From the NCBI GenBank assembly GCA_950097015.1, contig CATNEN010000034.1, positions 696,501 through 760,500 of the forward strand: a stretch of DNA of 64,000 nt, written 5' to 3'. The notes below the pieces were generated by a model. That model was not told the origin of the DNA. It saw nothing but the letters and a program-made list of their open reading frames with translations, and did not search any database. The DNA is from Macrostomum hystrix (lineage: Eukaryota; Platyhelminthes; Macrostomidae). Position numbers and translations under genes: made by a program. Positions 21,116-33,504 of the stretch are shown here, in pieces. Each line of letters starts with the position of its first letter. Position 1 is the stretch's first letter.

Positions 21116-22960
21116 CTTACTTTATTTCAGTAAGAAAGATCTGCAAAGTTTTATTTGCTCGTATTATTCAATGACGTACTCGTAGTTTTTCTCAAATCCA
21201 GTAGTTATGTAATCAATGGGAAGCTAGAATAAATAATTATTCTACTCTTATTCTACTCTAATTCTACGAGTATAAAAAAGACTCATTAATTCATTCCATG
21301 AATGTAACATCGCTACAGGATAGAGTGAAAACAGATGTTCAGTGATAAGGGCATACTGTAGCTAAATTGTATGCCTCAGAATGCGGTGAGACTGAGCAGC
21401 TGAGGCCTCAGATAATGTGTGCGCCATCAGCTCATAGGCAACGTTTAGTGCAGCGGTGGGCTGAGCATAGCTATAAAATAGGCGCTAAACACATTTCCAG
21501 CATAAATAATTCAACAATGCTCATTTTGGGACGTCATTAATCTCCCTTTTCGTGTCAGCTTCTTGTTGGCTGCTCTTGTTGCCTCCTCAATCAACTCCTG
21601 TCAGGCTCCTGTTTTGCGTTTTGCCCAACTGTTCAAAGTCACATTTGCTGAGTTTGTTGATGCAAACTTTGTGTTGCAGCTTTGTCGATAGTGAAATAGT
21701 GAAAGCAGCTCTTCGCAAGTCCAAATCCCTCACATCGATGGCTTCTAAGCGATTGCGTCCATCTAGAAGATTATCTATGTCGTCCCAATTCCCATGCTGA
21801 CGGATTATTATGGTTCCATGTCGAGACATTCGACGCAATATTTCAAAACTTGCAAAATACAAACAGGATGGAAAGATTCTTCGGCAAAAATCATACCACG
21901 AATTTCAACTCGTCGTGTTTGCGTGCTAGGCCACAAGCCTGTTGCCGAGTTCTAGCGAGTTTATTGTAAACTGAAAATACTTTGCCCGCCAGACTAAAGC
22001 TGCTCTGATTGGATTGTATCGGTTTTTTTAATGAAATGGCAGCTTTAAGCTTCCCTGCGTACTCGAGGGCAATCGGAATTGCATCGTGGTAGAATTCGAT
22101 GTAGTAGTAACTAGGATATATTTTTTAAGAGAATTGCTTATATCCGAGGCCTGCTTGAGCAGGCGCCGAGACATACAATCAAATGCAATCTCATAAGTCG
22201 CTCAACCGTATTGCCATGCATCGTTCGCATCGCACATTTTAATATCCCTTCACGATTGATCCCATTTCTATCTTTTCCTCTAGCTACCTCGTTCTACTGT
22301 CCATCTATCTCTCCAGATGGGATTCTGAAATCCTCCTAGTTTTTCGCACGGATTAGGTACAACTCAGCTCAAATGAACTCAAATGCACACAGAAAGTCCC
22401 GATGGAATGGGGAAAGCGATTGAGTTCGCTTCACAAGGGAGATCGACTCCTGGCCTACTTGCTCCTCATTTTCTTTCCTGACTCTCTTGATTTTCCTATT
22501 GGCCAGTTTTTTACCTCCGTCTGTGCATCTTTCCTGTCCTATGTTGCTTTAATTAATATCCGTAGCTTCACCATGCACACCTTGGGCGAGAGTAGAAATA
22601 TCCCCTTTTTGATTGCAGTTTCTTCGAAATTGCTACATAGAAATCCCATTTCTGAGGATTCGTTGCCCGTGGGGCTCAAAAGGAATTAGCTATAATCTGC
22701 CACTTGCAGCGTACAGGGTGGAATAAGCTGCAGTCCCAGTCTGAAACTTCTGGTGAATTTTGGTTGAAAAATAAGCGCCACAATTGTACGGAAATTCGGA
22801 TTCGCAGTGAAATAAGTTCTTCTGAATAGCCTAAATACAAGTACAACTTTAAAAAAGGTTTTTGCCCGATTTAAACTCTGTGGCAACTCGGAATTTATGA
22901 TAGGGAACGATTTGGTTTTCTACAAAACATTCATGTGGGAGAGAAAATAAACTACTTTGT
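21116..22960. other. Intergenic, one doubtful open frame
   Basis: A minus-strand frame at 21862-21587 (91 codons, with HGNWDDIDNLLDGRNRLEAI) has protein-like composition but no recognised domain. It could be a decayed exon or transposon fragment. Nothing else is supported. Confidence 0.3.
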
Positions 22961-22980
22961 TTCCAGTAATTCTTTCCGCA

Positions 22981-23607
22981 ATGATCCCGCAGCTGTACAG
23001 CAAGGACCAAATGGCCGCCACAGTTCCCCAGCAACTGTTGCCGGGCTCTCCGGCGCCTAACTTCACTGGCAAAGCTGTGATGCCGGACCAGTCATTCGCT
23101 GACATCAGCCTCGCCGACTACCGCGGCAAATACGTGGTCCTGTTCTTCTATCCGGCCGACTTCACCTTCGTGTGCCCCACCGAGATCATCGCCTTCTCCG
23201 ACCGGGCCGAGGAGTTCCGCAAGGCCAACTGCGAGCTGGTCGCCTGCAGCACCGACACGCACTTTGTCCACCTGGCCTGGACCAACACGGCTCGCAAGGA
23301 CGGAGGACTCGGCCGCCTCAACATGCCCCTGCTGGCCGATCCGTCCCACGCCATCAGCCGCGCCTACGGTGTGCTGAAGGGCGACGAAGGCATCGCCTTC
23401 CGCGGCCTCTTCGTCATCAACGAGAAAGGCCAGCTGCGCCAGATCACCATCAACGACCTACCAGTTGGCCGCTCAGTTGACGAGACCCTGCGCCTGGTGC
23501 AGGCATTCCAGTTCACTGACAAGCACGGCGAGGTCTGCCCGGCCAACTGGAAGCCGGGCGGCAAGACCATGAAGCCCGACCCCGTCAATAGCAAGGACTA
23601 CTTCAAG
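22981..23607 (+). CDS. Prx: Typical 2-Cys peroxiredoxin, main exon
   Basis: The enzyme reduces hydrogen and organic peroxides using thioredoxin. The exon begins after acceptor TTTGTTTCCAG (exon from 22967). ATGs at 22981 and 23011 are both possible; the second gives the usual length (about 201 residues with the last exon). With that numbering the peroxidatic Cys is C55 in FTFVCPTE, and the resolving Cys is C176 in GEVCPANW, spaced 121 as in animal Prx1-4. GGLG (98-101) and the C-terminal YF (SKDYFK) are both present, the signature of the hyperoxidation-sensitive form. The exon ends at AAG|GTGGGC, phase 0. Upstream exons, including any targeting peptide, were not found. Confidence 0.93.
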
Positions 23608-23749
23608 GTGGGCTGTTTCTCAGATCTTTGCATCCCAAAATTATCCCACCTTAGGATCCGCCTCCAAAATCCCAAATTATCTTCCCGAAAACCCACCTTT
23701 ATCCATTTGGAAATCTATATTGATCATCTAATAACATATTTAATAAGAA

Positions 23750-24598
23750 AAGCGATCGCCCTACCAGATCCCCAGATTATCCCATCGCCCTACCAGATCC
23801 ACATATTATCTCATCACCCTACCAGATCCCCATATTATCTCATTACCCTACCAGATCCCCATATTATCTCATCACCCTACCAGATCCCCATATTATCCCA
23901 TCACACTATCAGATCCACAGATTATCCCATCTCCCTACCCTACCAGATCCCCAGTTGATCTCATCACCCTACCAGATCCCCAGTTGATCCCATCACCCTA
24001 CCAGATCCCCAGTTGATCCCATCACCCTACCAGATCCCCATATTATCCCATCACCCTACCAGATCCCCAGTTGATCTCATCACCCTACCAGATCCCCAGT
24101 TGATCCCATCACCCTACCAGATCCCCAGTTGATCCCATCACCCTACCAGATCCCCATATTATCCCATCACCCTACCAGATCCCCAGTTGATCTCATCACC
24201 CTACCAGATCCCCAGTTGATCTCATCACCCTACCAGATCCACAGATTATCCCATCACCCTACCAGATCCCCAGTTGATCTCATCACCCTACCAGATCCAC
24301 AGATTATCCCATCACCCTACCAGATCCCCAGTTGATCTCATCACCCTACCAGATCCACAGATTATCCCATCACCCTACCAGATCCCCAGTTGATCTCATC
24401 ACCCTACCAGATCCACAGATTATCCCATCACCCTACCAGATCCCCAGTTGATCTCATCACCCTACCAGATCCACAGATTATCCCATCACCCTACCAGATC
24501 CCCAGTTGATCTCATCACCCTACCAGATCCACAGATTATCCCATCACCCTACCAGATCCCCAGTTGATCTCATCACCCTACCAGATCCACAGATGATC
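23750..24598. repeat. 29-bp minisatellite inside the peroxiredoxin intron
   Basis: Unit of 29 bp: CATCACCCTACCAGATCC followed by CCAGTTGATCT or ACAGATTATCC. In the 3' half the two types alternate regularly, making a 58-bp higher-order dimer. It fills most of the 1047-bp intron (23608-24654). The continuous frame from the upstream exon into it is an artefact. Confidence 0.93.
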
Positions 24599-24654
24599 TC
24601 AGCTATCAAATTTGCACAATTTAACTCCGCGATCCTGACCGCTTGTTATTTCAG

Positions 24655-24840
24655 TCTGTCTGAACGCCAGACCGCAAGGCATCTCAGCAGAGGCACATTT
24701 AGTTTTCGGTGCCCGTCTGATGCAACTGGCCTATCTGCCATAGACGGCTCATATTTTCTTTTCAACAATTTAACTTTTATCATTTTTAGGCGATTTTGTT
24801 TAAGAAAGTCATAATCCAACAATAAACTAATTTCCCTATG
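24655..24840 (+). CDS. Prx: Peroxiredoxin terminal exon and 3' UTR
   Basis: Acceptor TTGTTATTTCAG ends at 24654. In phase 0 it adds only Ser-Val and TGA (24661-24663), giving a ...DYFKSV C-terminus typical of the family. AATAAA at 24821-24826 is the likely poly(A) signal, so the exon should end near 24840. The coding part is just nine bases; the call rests on acceptor, phase and poly(A) signal together. Confidence 0.65.
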
Positions 24841-25069
24841 CTGGAGCTATAAATCATGGTCTGACGTATCGCTTATCGCTATTTTTCGCACGAATAATCT
24901 TTCCAGCTGTCCGTTTTTCTGGTTTCGAAGCTAAATAAACGAACATAAATTGTTACTAACCGCAGTTTAGTTCATAAATTTCATCGATGACTTAGTTATC
25001 ATAGCCAAATACATTTTTGTTTTTAATTGGATTGTTTTTTCTTTTACCATGGAATAATAAATATCTTCG

Positions 25070-25628
25070 ATTTTGTGAGCAGAGCCTGTGAAAGTGAGGA
25101 ATGGAGGGCTGAGCAGAGCCTGTGACAGTGAGGAATGGAGGGCTGAGCAGAGCCTGTGACAGTGAGGAATGGAGGGCTGAGCAGAGCCTGTGACAGTGAG
25201 GAATGGAGGGCTGAGCAGAGCCTGTGACAGTGAGGAATGGAGGGCTGAGCAGAGCCTGTGTCAGTGAGGAATGGAGGGCTGAGCAGAGCCTGTGACAGTG
25301 AGGAATGGAGGGCTGAGCAGAGCCTGTGAAAGTGAGGAATGGAGGGCTGAGCAGAGCCTGTGAAAGTGAGGAATGGAGGGCTGAGCAGAGCCTGTGACAG
25401 TGAGGAATGGAGGGCTGAGCAGAGCCTGTGACAGTGAGGAATGGAGGGCTGAGCAGAGCCTGTGACAGTGAGGAATGGGGGGGCTGAGGAGAGCCTGTGA
25501 AAGTGAGGAATGGAGGGCTGAGCGGAGACTGACAGTGAGGAATGGGGGGCTGAGCAGAGCCTGTGACAGTGAGGAATGGAGGGCTGAGCAGAGCCTGTGA
25601 CAGTGAGATATGGAGGGCCGAGCAGAGC
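25070..25628. repeat. 34-bp minisatellite (R34), copy 2, about 16 units
   Basis: Same unit and same orientation as 19366-20860, including the GGAGAGCCTGTGAAAG variant block at about 25485. Confidence 0.95.
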
Positions 25629-26260
25629 CTGTTGACTACTTGACTACAGAGTGCATCGGCCCGAGCGGGGAGGCGTAAAGGACCGCCCTTTTCACTGGCC
25701 CCTGGCAACCAGACGATCTCTGATGAGGTGGTGTTGCTCAGGGGACCCACCGTCTCCTGCAGCACGCTCCTCCTCACCAGCATGAGTGGGGAAGGAGTCA
25801 GTTTGTCTGCGGCGTCCCTCAGGACGCTTATAACCGGGCAAGCAGCGGGGCAGACGTCAGAGAGGTTTAGTCCAAGACGTTCTAACCTTGCCTTCGTGGA
25901 GACTGGGCAGGGGCAGAAATATTGTTCCGCATTTCCCCTGGCCACTTGCAGAAAGGGTCACCGCTCCGCTCCTGGCTGGAGGAAAAGGTGTGACGGGACT
26001 AGCAGTCTATAAGGGCCCTGCTGATCGTCGCTCGGAGGTATCGGCCATTGAGCTTCAGGAGGCTATGGGTGTTGGTCCGACTTTCCTGGTGTTTTTATTC
26101 CATCCCAGGGTCTTCACTCTAACGCAGATGACGGAGGGTGGGATGGGAGCCCATAATTCCGGGCCTCTTGCGAGCTGGTTCACCTGGTTTCCAGGAAAGC
26201 CCGCGTGGCCAGGTATACCTAAGCAGAGCCCGTGAAAGTGAGTTATGATGGGATAAACGC
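25629..26260. repeat. R34 module copy 2, unique flank
   Basis: The first 230 bp match 20861-21090. The segment extends further than in copy 1 and ends with a lone diverged R34 unit (GCAGAGCCCGTGAAAGTGAG at about 26223). The minus strand encodes a frame of unknown meaning (MLVRRSVLQETVGPL...). The boundaries suggest a mobile or segmentally duplicated unit, but no transposon hallmark was seen. Confidence 0.7.
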
Positions 26261-27016
26261 AAAGCCTACTACTCATCGCCAGAAACTTTTTTAAGTACTT
26301 TAACTGTGGTTCAGCTCTTGTCGTGCAATTAGCGATGTTCGGCACCAATTAGTGCCATAGACAAGCAATTAAAGGATTCTAGATAGGCACTTAAAAAAGT
26401 TAGGCTGTTTTGAGGGTGAAAAATTATGGCATTTTTTACATAGACAATGGATTATCACTGGATTATATAAGCAGGAGACTGATCATGAGCTACTGAGGAA
26501 GACTTGCATTTTTGTATAAAAGTTCTCGATTGTAACCAAAGGCAACTCTAAAGCTTTTGAATTGGATGGTAATGATGTATCAAATAATCAGTGCTGGATA
26601 AGTTGAATTTTGTAAAACATGTATCTAGCGCCAAGTAAATATGGTTCACATCCTTTGTTTCTTTCAATAGAAGTTTTTTTCATCGCAGATGAATCAATTG
26701 TCACTTAAGTTGTCTATAGCGCTGGGCCCTGTAGCAGTTGACCTTACATTTTGATCTTGTAAATTCATGTAAATGTACTTTTCTATTCTTTTCTTACTTG
26801 TTCAATAAAGTTTTTCGGTATTTTTAGAAGCTACTATATAACCCTACGCTTAAGCGAAATCAGCCGTGTAAGCTTCTGGACCACAGACTAACTCGAATAT
26901 TAGTCTATGGTCAAGCATCCGGTGAGCGGGGGAACAGGCCTCACTGCCGATTCAGCGATTCTCCAAACGAAAGCCTATCGTTTATGCTAATTCTCATTCG
27001 CTATTCTCACTGCCAG
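26261..27016. other. Intergenic with a 13-bp hairpin
   Basis: No exon recognised. An inverted repeat at 26879-26912 (13-bp arms, 8-nt loop) lies about 105 bp before the zinc-finger exon. Confidence 0.4.
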
Positions 27017-27018
27017 TC

Positions 27019-27459
27019 ATGAATCTTCTGGATGAGGAGTGCAAGGAGCGCTTGTTCGTGTGCGGCTGCTGCAGCCATCCATTCACGAATGCCTCCCGAC
27101 TGTCGGAGCACCTCAAGAACCACCTTGGCGCAGAGCTGGCGGCTGCCATCTCCGCCAGCAGTGCCGCATCGTCGACTTCTTCAACAGCGATGAGCGACTC
27201 CACGTCCGCAGGCAATTTACAGTCGTTTGATGCCATCGTCTGCAACTTGAAGGTCGACCTGCGCTCCGAGACTTTCAGCAGTGTTGCCGCCACCGCCGTC
27301 AGCACCACTGCGGCTGCTACAGTCGCCTCCGACGCCATTACTGCCGAAGAATCTCAGCGGCCTTCGCCGGGAAAGTGGCCAAAGCGGGTTCGAATGACGC
27401 AGCCGAAGCAGCATCAGCAGCAGCTGCTGCAGTTAAAAGCGCATGGTGACAGGCAAGAA
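27019..27459 (+). CDS. C2H2 zinc-finger protein, N-terminal exon
   Basis: Acceptor TTCTCACTGCCAG ends at 27016, two bases before the ATG. Residues 15-35 are a classical C2H2 finger (C15-x2-C18-x12-H31-x3-H35, with F22 and L28 in the expected places). It is followed by a long Ala/Ser/Thr-rich low-complexity region and KQHQQQ near the end. One finger near the N-terminus plus disordered A/S/T/Q-rich sequence suggests a nuclear DNA- or protein-binding factor. The exon end is ambiguous: possible donors are 27445|GTGACA (phase 1) and 27459|GTGAAA (phase 0). The open frame otherwise runs to TGA 27484. Confidence 0.65.
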
Positions 27460-27794
27460 GTGAAAGCTGTGTTTTTTTTTGAATGATCAATTATGCTTGT
27501 TAGAATTATGCATTTAATACATGAACAGAAAAGTAAGGAAACAAATGTAATTTAGACAAGACACAAGGTGTGAACATTGGGTGCTGGGATTGGCTAGCTT
27601 ACAGAGTGTGTAGCCGGCAGTTTAAGCTCAAAATTCAGACCTCATTACGTGTATTTCAGCAGGCTGGTTCTGTCTGTGGCAAAAATTTGAAATATGAAAC
27701 TCATTCTTCTGGGGTCATTTGCATAAAAATTACCGATAAAGCTTTCGTCTTTGGCAGGGACTCCAGCTTTTTTCTTAGGGCTTAATTTCACCCA

Positions 27795-27925
27795 CCCTTA
27801 ATTACCCATTTAACAGCTGGGTGAACTGAAGCAATGCAGAGTTAAGAGACTTGCTAAAGGGCACAAATAGTTATCGGATTGAGTCGGGAATCGAACCCCC
27901 GACCTTTAAGAGACTACAACCCCTT
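27795..27925 (-). repeat. SINE family B fragment
   Basis: The minus strand reads a tRNA-like B box (GGGGGTTCGATTCCCGA) followed by sequence matching 34270-34370. The A-box end is degraded. It lies between the two exons of the zinc-finger gene. Confidence 0.65.
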
Positions 27926-28184
27926 CTCAATCTCAAAATTAAGATAGAAAGACAAAATAGAGAATAGATTAGAAATTGCACCTACGTAGTATTGAATCCT
28001 TGATCTGGGAAGCCTGCACACCGACTTAGATTTCTACCGGAGCTGTTGCTAAGTGAATTTTCTTTGCTCAAGTGCACAACTTGCATCTTTTAAGTTGAGA
28101 TTCGGGCTACAAGCTACCCTTTTGTGTCATTTCTGTCACACTCAGACTCAAATTCAAACGCTCAATCTCAACTCATTGCTCTAG

Positions 28185-28710
28185 CAGCGGTCCCGGCATT
28201 CACCGCAGCCCCGTCGTGCCGGTGACAACATCCGCAACTGTTGCCGCCTCCACCGTCGCAACGCTGGCTCACCTGCCACCGTCTGCCGGGCATCACCAAC
28301 TGACTGCCGGTCTGGCCAGCCCGTCGACTCTGGCGGCAACGGCGCCAGGCGGTGTCCTGAGATTCGCCAGCCTCGCCAGACTGTTGCCGATGCCGCAGCA
28401 CCAGCTGGCAGCTCTGGCGGCTCAGCAGTCGCTGTCGGCGGTTCCTCCGCCTAGATTTTTTCGGCTTCCACTGCCGACGCCGAAGCACTCGATGCCCAGC
28501 GAAGTAGCGAACCAGAGCAGCTGGCAGCGGCCCATCCAGCTCAGACCAACTGAGATCCAGCTGCCTCCTTTGGCTACGACGTCGTCTGCATCGCGTCGGA
28601 GTGCAATTGAGATGCATCAGCAGCAGCAGCAGCAGCAGCATCAGCAGCAGCAGCAGCAGCAGCAGAGGCCTGTGAAGCTTGCAACAGCCCCAGCGGATTT
28701 GGACTGCTGA
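28185..28710 (+). CDS. Ala/Ser/Gln-rich exon, probably of the zinc-finger gene
   Basis: Acceptor CATTGCTCTAG ends at 28184. The frame with the best protein character gives about 175 residues: TTSATVAASTVATLAHLPP..., then H-interrupted polyglutamine (two runs of Q around a single H, 28617-28664), ending PADLDC and TGA 28708-28710. Composition matches the exon at 27019, so they may be one gene. However, this frame needs a phase-2 upstream end, and neither donor seen at 27445 or 27459 supplies it. A missing exon, a different donor or a separate gene is possible. Confidence 0.45.
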
Positions 28711-29590
28711 AAACTGCATCGTTTTTTAACAAAAAATACTAGCCATGTTGCCGGATGCAAAAAGTGGCAAGAAGTTGTTCTGTAACTGTTTGTGAGCAGC
28801 TTGTTAGTCTATTTGTTAGACAAAAGTTTCATAGTTAATAAAATAATAACTGTTACCCATCTTCAGAAAATGAAGGAGTTTCACTATTACACTACTGTCA
28901 GTAGAGATGTCAGCAGTAGTGACGCCGCTTGCTACAAAGCAGAATACGCTCGTAATAATAAAGATTGAAACATCACCGACTGTCAAGTTGGTGAATGATT
29001 GACGCATTGTTGGCGGAAGGCTGGTGCATTATTGTGTTTGTTTTCAGTTTTGATTAAGATTGCAATCTTCATTGTTCCGTGTGAAATTTTCTTTGCTGCT
29101 TTTCAAAAAGTTTTTCGTCACATCCGACTAAATGTGGACAGATCGGCGTTTCTTGATGTCCGATTCTGATTGCAGGCCAAACACGAACTAGCAGCGGAAT
29201 ACCCTGTTGTTCATGAAACCGATTTAACAATTTGTTTATAGTGGAACAGCACTGATTGTTTGCTAGATCTACCTCACCACCAAGATGAAAGTTAGAAGGT
29301 ATAGAGCATTTGCGGAGGTCACGGACCAGGCAAGCCTAACCTCAAAATCGGGATTTTCTATAGAATTATTTGCACCACCATCTTTTCTTGTCAGTCATGA
29401 TAATCCGTTCACACCCAAACGACTTGCGCGCGCAAATACCATAAAAAAGAGGCCTTGGGGGCAAGTGTGTGACACACCAGGCATAATCGCTGTTGTAGAA
29501 ATAAATGAACAACCACACATGCAGCTAAACCTGCTGCTGCATGGGGGCATTGCAGTTCAACATGCATTCCTTCGGTATGCTATCTGGGCA
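28711..29590. other. Non-coding or weakly coding interval
   Basis: A 115-codon plus frame (29285-29632, ATG in CAAGATGAAAG) has no recognised domain. It ends in LFR at a CAG|GTAATA sequence that could be a splice donor at 29625/29626 and overlaps the first unit of the next array. Otherwise nothing is recognised. Confidence 0.35.
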
Positions 29591-29593
29591 ATG

Positions 29594-31490
29594 CGCGAGA
29601 TTGTACAATGGATTGCTAGACTATTCAGGTAATAACTGTAGAATGGATTGCTAGACTGTTCAATGAATAACGGTAGAATGGATTGCTAGACTATTCAATG
29701 AATAGCGGTAGAATGGATTGCTAGACTATTCAATGAATAACGGTAGAATGGATTGCTAGACTATTCAATGAATAACGGTAGAATGGATTGCTAGACTATT
29801 CAATGAATAACGGTAGAATGGATTTCTAGACTATTCAATGAATAACAGTAGAATGGATTGCTAGACTATTCAATGAATAACGGTAGAATGGATTGCTAGA
29901 CTATTCAATGAATAACGGTAGAATGGATTGCTAGACTATTCAATGAATAGCGGTAGAATGGATTGCTAGACTATTCAATGAATAACAGTAGAATGGATTG
30001 CTAGACTATTCAATGAATAACGGTAGAATGGATTGCTAGACTATTCAATGAATAAAGGTAGAATGGATTGCTAGACTATTCAATGAATAACGGTAGAATG
30101 GATTGCTAGACTATTCAATGAATAACGGTAGAATGGATTGCTAGACTATTCAATGAATAACGGTAGAATGGATTTCTAGACTATTCAATGAATAACGGTA
30201 GAATGGATTGCTAGACTAGTCAATTAATAACGGTAGAATGGATTGCTAGACTATTCAATGAATTACGGTAGAATGGATTGCTAGACTATTCAATGAATAA
30301 CGGTAGAATGGATTGCTAGACTATTCAATGAATAACGGTAGAATGGATTTCTAGACTATTCAATGAATAACGGTAGAATGGATTGCTAGACTATTCAATG
30401 AATAACGGTAGAATGGATTGCTAGACTATTCAATGAATAGCGGTAGAATGGATTGCTAGACTATTCAATGAATAGCGGTAGAATGGATTGCTAGACTGTT
30501 CAATGAATAGCGGTAGAATGGATTGCTAGACTGTTCAATGAATAACGGTAGAATGGATTGCTAGACTATTCAATGAATAAAGGTAGAATGGATTGCTAGA
30601 CTATTCAATGAATAACGGTAGAATGGATTGCTAGACTATTCAATGAATAACGGTAGAATGGATTGCTAGACTATTCAATGAATAACGGTAGAATGGATTT
30701 CTAGACTATTCAATGAATAACGGTAGAATGGATTGCTAGACTAGTCAATTAATAACGGTAGAATGGATTGCTAGACTATTCAATGAATTACGGTAGAATG
30801 GATTGCTAGACTATTCAATGAATAACGGTAGAATGGATTGCTAGACTATTCAATGAATAACGGTAGAATGGATTTCTAGACTATTCAATGAATAACGGTA
30901 GAATGGATTGCTAGACTATTCAATGAATAACGGTAGAATGGATTGCTAGACTATTCAATGAATAGCGGTAGAATGGATTGCTAGACTATTCAATGAATAG
31001 CGGTAGAATGGATTGCTAGACTGTTCAATGAATAACGGTAGAATGGATTGCTAGACTATTCAATGAATAGCGGAAGAATGGATTGCTAGACTATTCAATG
31101 AATAGCGGAAGAATGGATTTCTAGACTGTTCAATGAATAGCGGTAGAATGGATTGCTAGACTGTTCAATGAATAACGGTAGAATGGATTGCTAGACTATT
31201 CAATGAATAACGGTAGAATGGATTGCTAGACTGTTCAATGAATAACGGTAGAATGGATTGCTAGACTATTCAGGTAACAACAGTAAAATGGATTGCTAGA
31301 CTATTCAAGAAATAACGGTAGAATGGATTGCTAGACTATTCAATGAATAGCGGTAGAATGGATTGCTAGACTGTTCAATGAATAACGGTAGAATGGATTG
31401 CTAGACTATTCAGGTAACAACAGTAAAATGGATTGCTAGACTATTCAAGAAATAACGGTAGAATGGATTGCTAGACTATTGCTAGACTTG
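29594..31490. repeat. 35-bp minisatellite, about 54 copies, with 525-bp higher-order repeat
   Basis: Unit of 35 bp: GAATGGATTGCTAGACTATT plus CAATGAATAACGGTA. Rare variants recur at exactly 525 bp (15 units): AATAAAGGTA at 30051 and 30576, and CTAGACTAGT at 30211 and 30736. First and last units carry CAGGTAA-type variants instead of CAATGAA. Confidence 0.97.
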
Positions 31491-32155
31491 CTAGACATCA
31501 GGTAGGGGGGGAGCTCCCATCTGGTGTTGAGTAATAGTTTGAGTTCCCATTCGTTTAGAATCCACTTCTATTCCCCCCTTAACCGCTCGGTTCCGAATCC
31601 CAGGTGATTTGCCATCAGTGTTCCGCGCATTATTCCCATGCTTAGTCGCTCTTTAGTCTTTAGTTTTGGCTTCTTCAGTTCCTATTTTTTTTCTCTTTCT
31701 CTCAGCGTCCCCCGGCTGCCGTCTCCTCTTCTGCCCCATCTCTCCCCCCCCACGGCCCTTGTATTGCCAAATTCCCACAAAAATTCCAATCTGATTTTCC
31801 CCACTTTCCCGGGCCGCGACCCGCTGCTCCGCAGTCGTCGCCACTTCTGGGACTCGGCCGGCCGACTCCCCAGCCAGCCCCCTTATTTTCTGCTTCCAAT
31901 GAGGAAGCCGCGCCGCCGTCTCATTGTGCGCGAAGTGAACGAAAAATCAATTCCCAATTTAATTTCTGCCTTCTTCCCCATTTCACCCTGCAGCCTCACC
32001 TCCTTCTTTCTCTGGCCATATTCTTCATGGGGGGAGTGAGTCTTGATTGAAACTCTGGGGTGGCAGCAGCAGCTTTTTACACTTCTATATACTGCACACT
32101 GCTTGGGTCCAGCAGTGCTACGGATAAATATATTGATGCATTCTTCGCGTGGGAT
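31491..32155. other. Intergenic, CT-rich
   Basis: Pyrimidine-rich stretches (31670-31760) and short frames. No supported gene. Confidence 0.4.
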
Positions 32156-32156
32156 T

Positions 32157-32824
<668 letters not shown>

Positions 32825-32974
32825 GCAGGCATCCAGTGCCGTCAGCAACAAGACATAAAATGAAGAATGAAGGCTTTGAACTCGAATTCTAGCCCTAGCA
32901 TTAAGCCTAGGCAGGGCTGACTGCCATCTAAATTATTGGTGTTAATTTCTTGGCGGTCGGACCTCTTTTCCTAG

Positions 32975-33433
32975 TTGTTAGTGAAGACGCTTTCCGCGCC
33001 CCTGACCCCACCCCACTCCCCCCAGTCACCTGTCGTGTTTACGATGCCCTGCGCTTCGACTTCTGGCCATGGAAACATGGCGTCAGCGGTCCTGCAAAAA
33101 GAGGGCCCAGATACGCGGGCCCTCATCTTTCATCCCGCGGAGGCGCAGTTGACAGGTGAAGTTGGGCTGGCAGGCCCTGGTGGTGTTGCCTCACGGCAGG
33201 CTATAGTAGGCGGATACAAAGGCCCAGTATTTATTAGCAGGAATGGCAACATGGTTTTAACACAGAAAACCCTGCGGCCAATTTCAGTTCTGTTGGACCA
33301 ATTAGCCGGTTGCCAGGTGCATCAGGTAGACAGCATGGCTGCAGCAACTCTCTTGCCTTGTCTCTGGGCGGCGGACACTCGTGTAAGCCGTTGGCTAGTT
33401 GCAAGAGAATCAAGCAAAAGGTCTGGGCAGTGA
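32975..33433 (+). CDS. Unrecognised open frame
   Basis: 152 codons between the CTAT array and the 24-bp array. The middle (GEVGLAGPGGVASRQAIVGG, then YKGPVFISRNGNM) has protein-like, glycine-rich character unlike its surroundings, but I cannot name a domain and see no clear splice signals. It could be an exon, a decayed pseudogene or chance. Confidence 0.2.
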   Translation: MLVKTLSAPLTPPHSPQSPVVFTMPCASTSGHGNMASAVLQKEGPDTRALIFHPAEAQLTGEVGLAGPGGVASRQAIVGGYKGPVFISRNGNMVLTQKTLRPISVLLDQLAGCQVHQVDSMAAATLLPCLWAADTRVSRWLVARESSKRSGQ

Positions 33434-33504
33434 TAATGATGCTTGATAATATTCTCCTCAAATCCTTTCGCGGTCTTGCCAGTGGAGAATCCGAAGTGCT
33501 AATG

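Noticed and set aside
23608-23958. C-terminal extension of the peroxiredoxin to 333 residues
   Set aside because: Homology to the family stops at SKDYFK, followed by a GT donor and a 29-bp array; a two-codon terminal exon with poly(A) signal explains the end better.
29594-31490. CRISPR-like regular repeats (also in the 24-, 25-, 30-, 33- and 34-bp arrays)
   Set aside because: Units are contiguous with no unique spacers, and the genome is eukaryotic.
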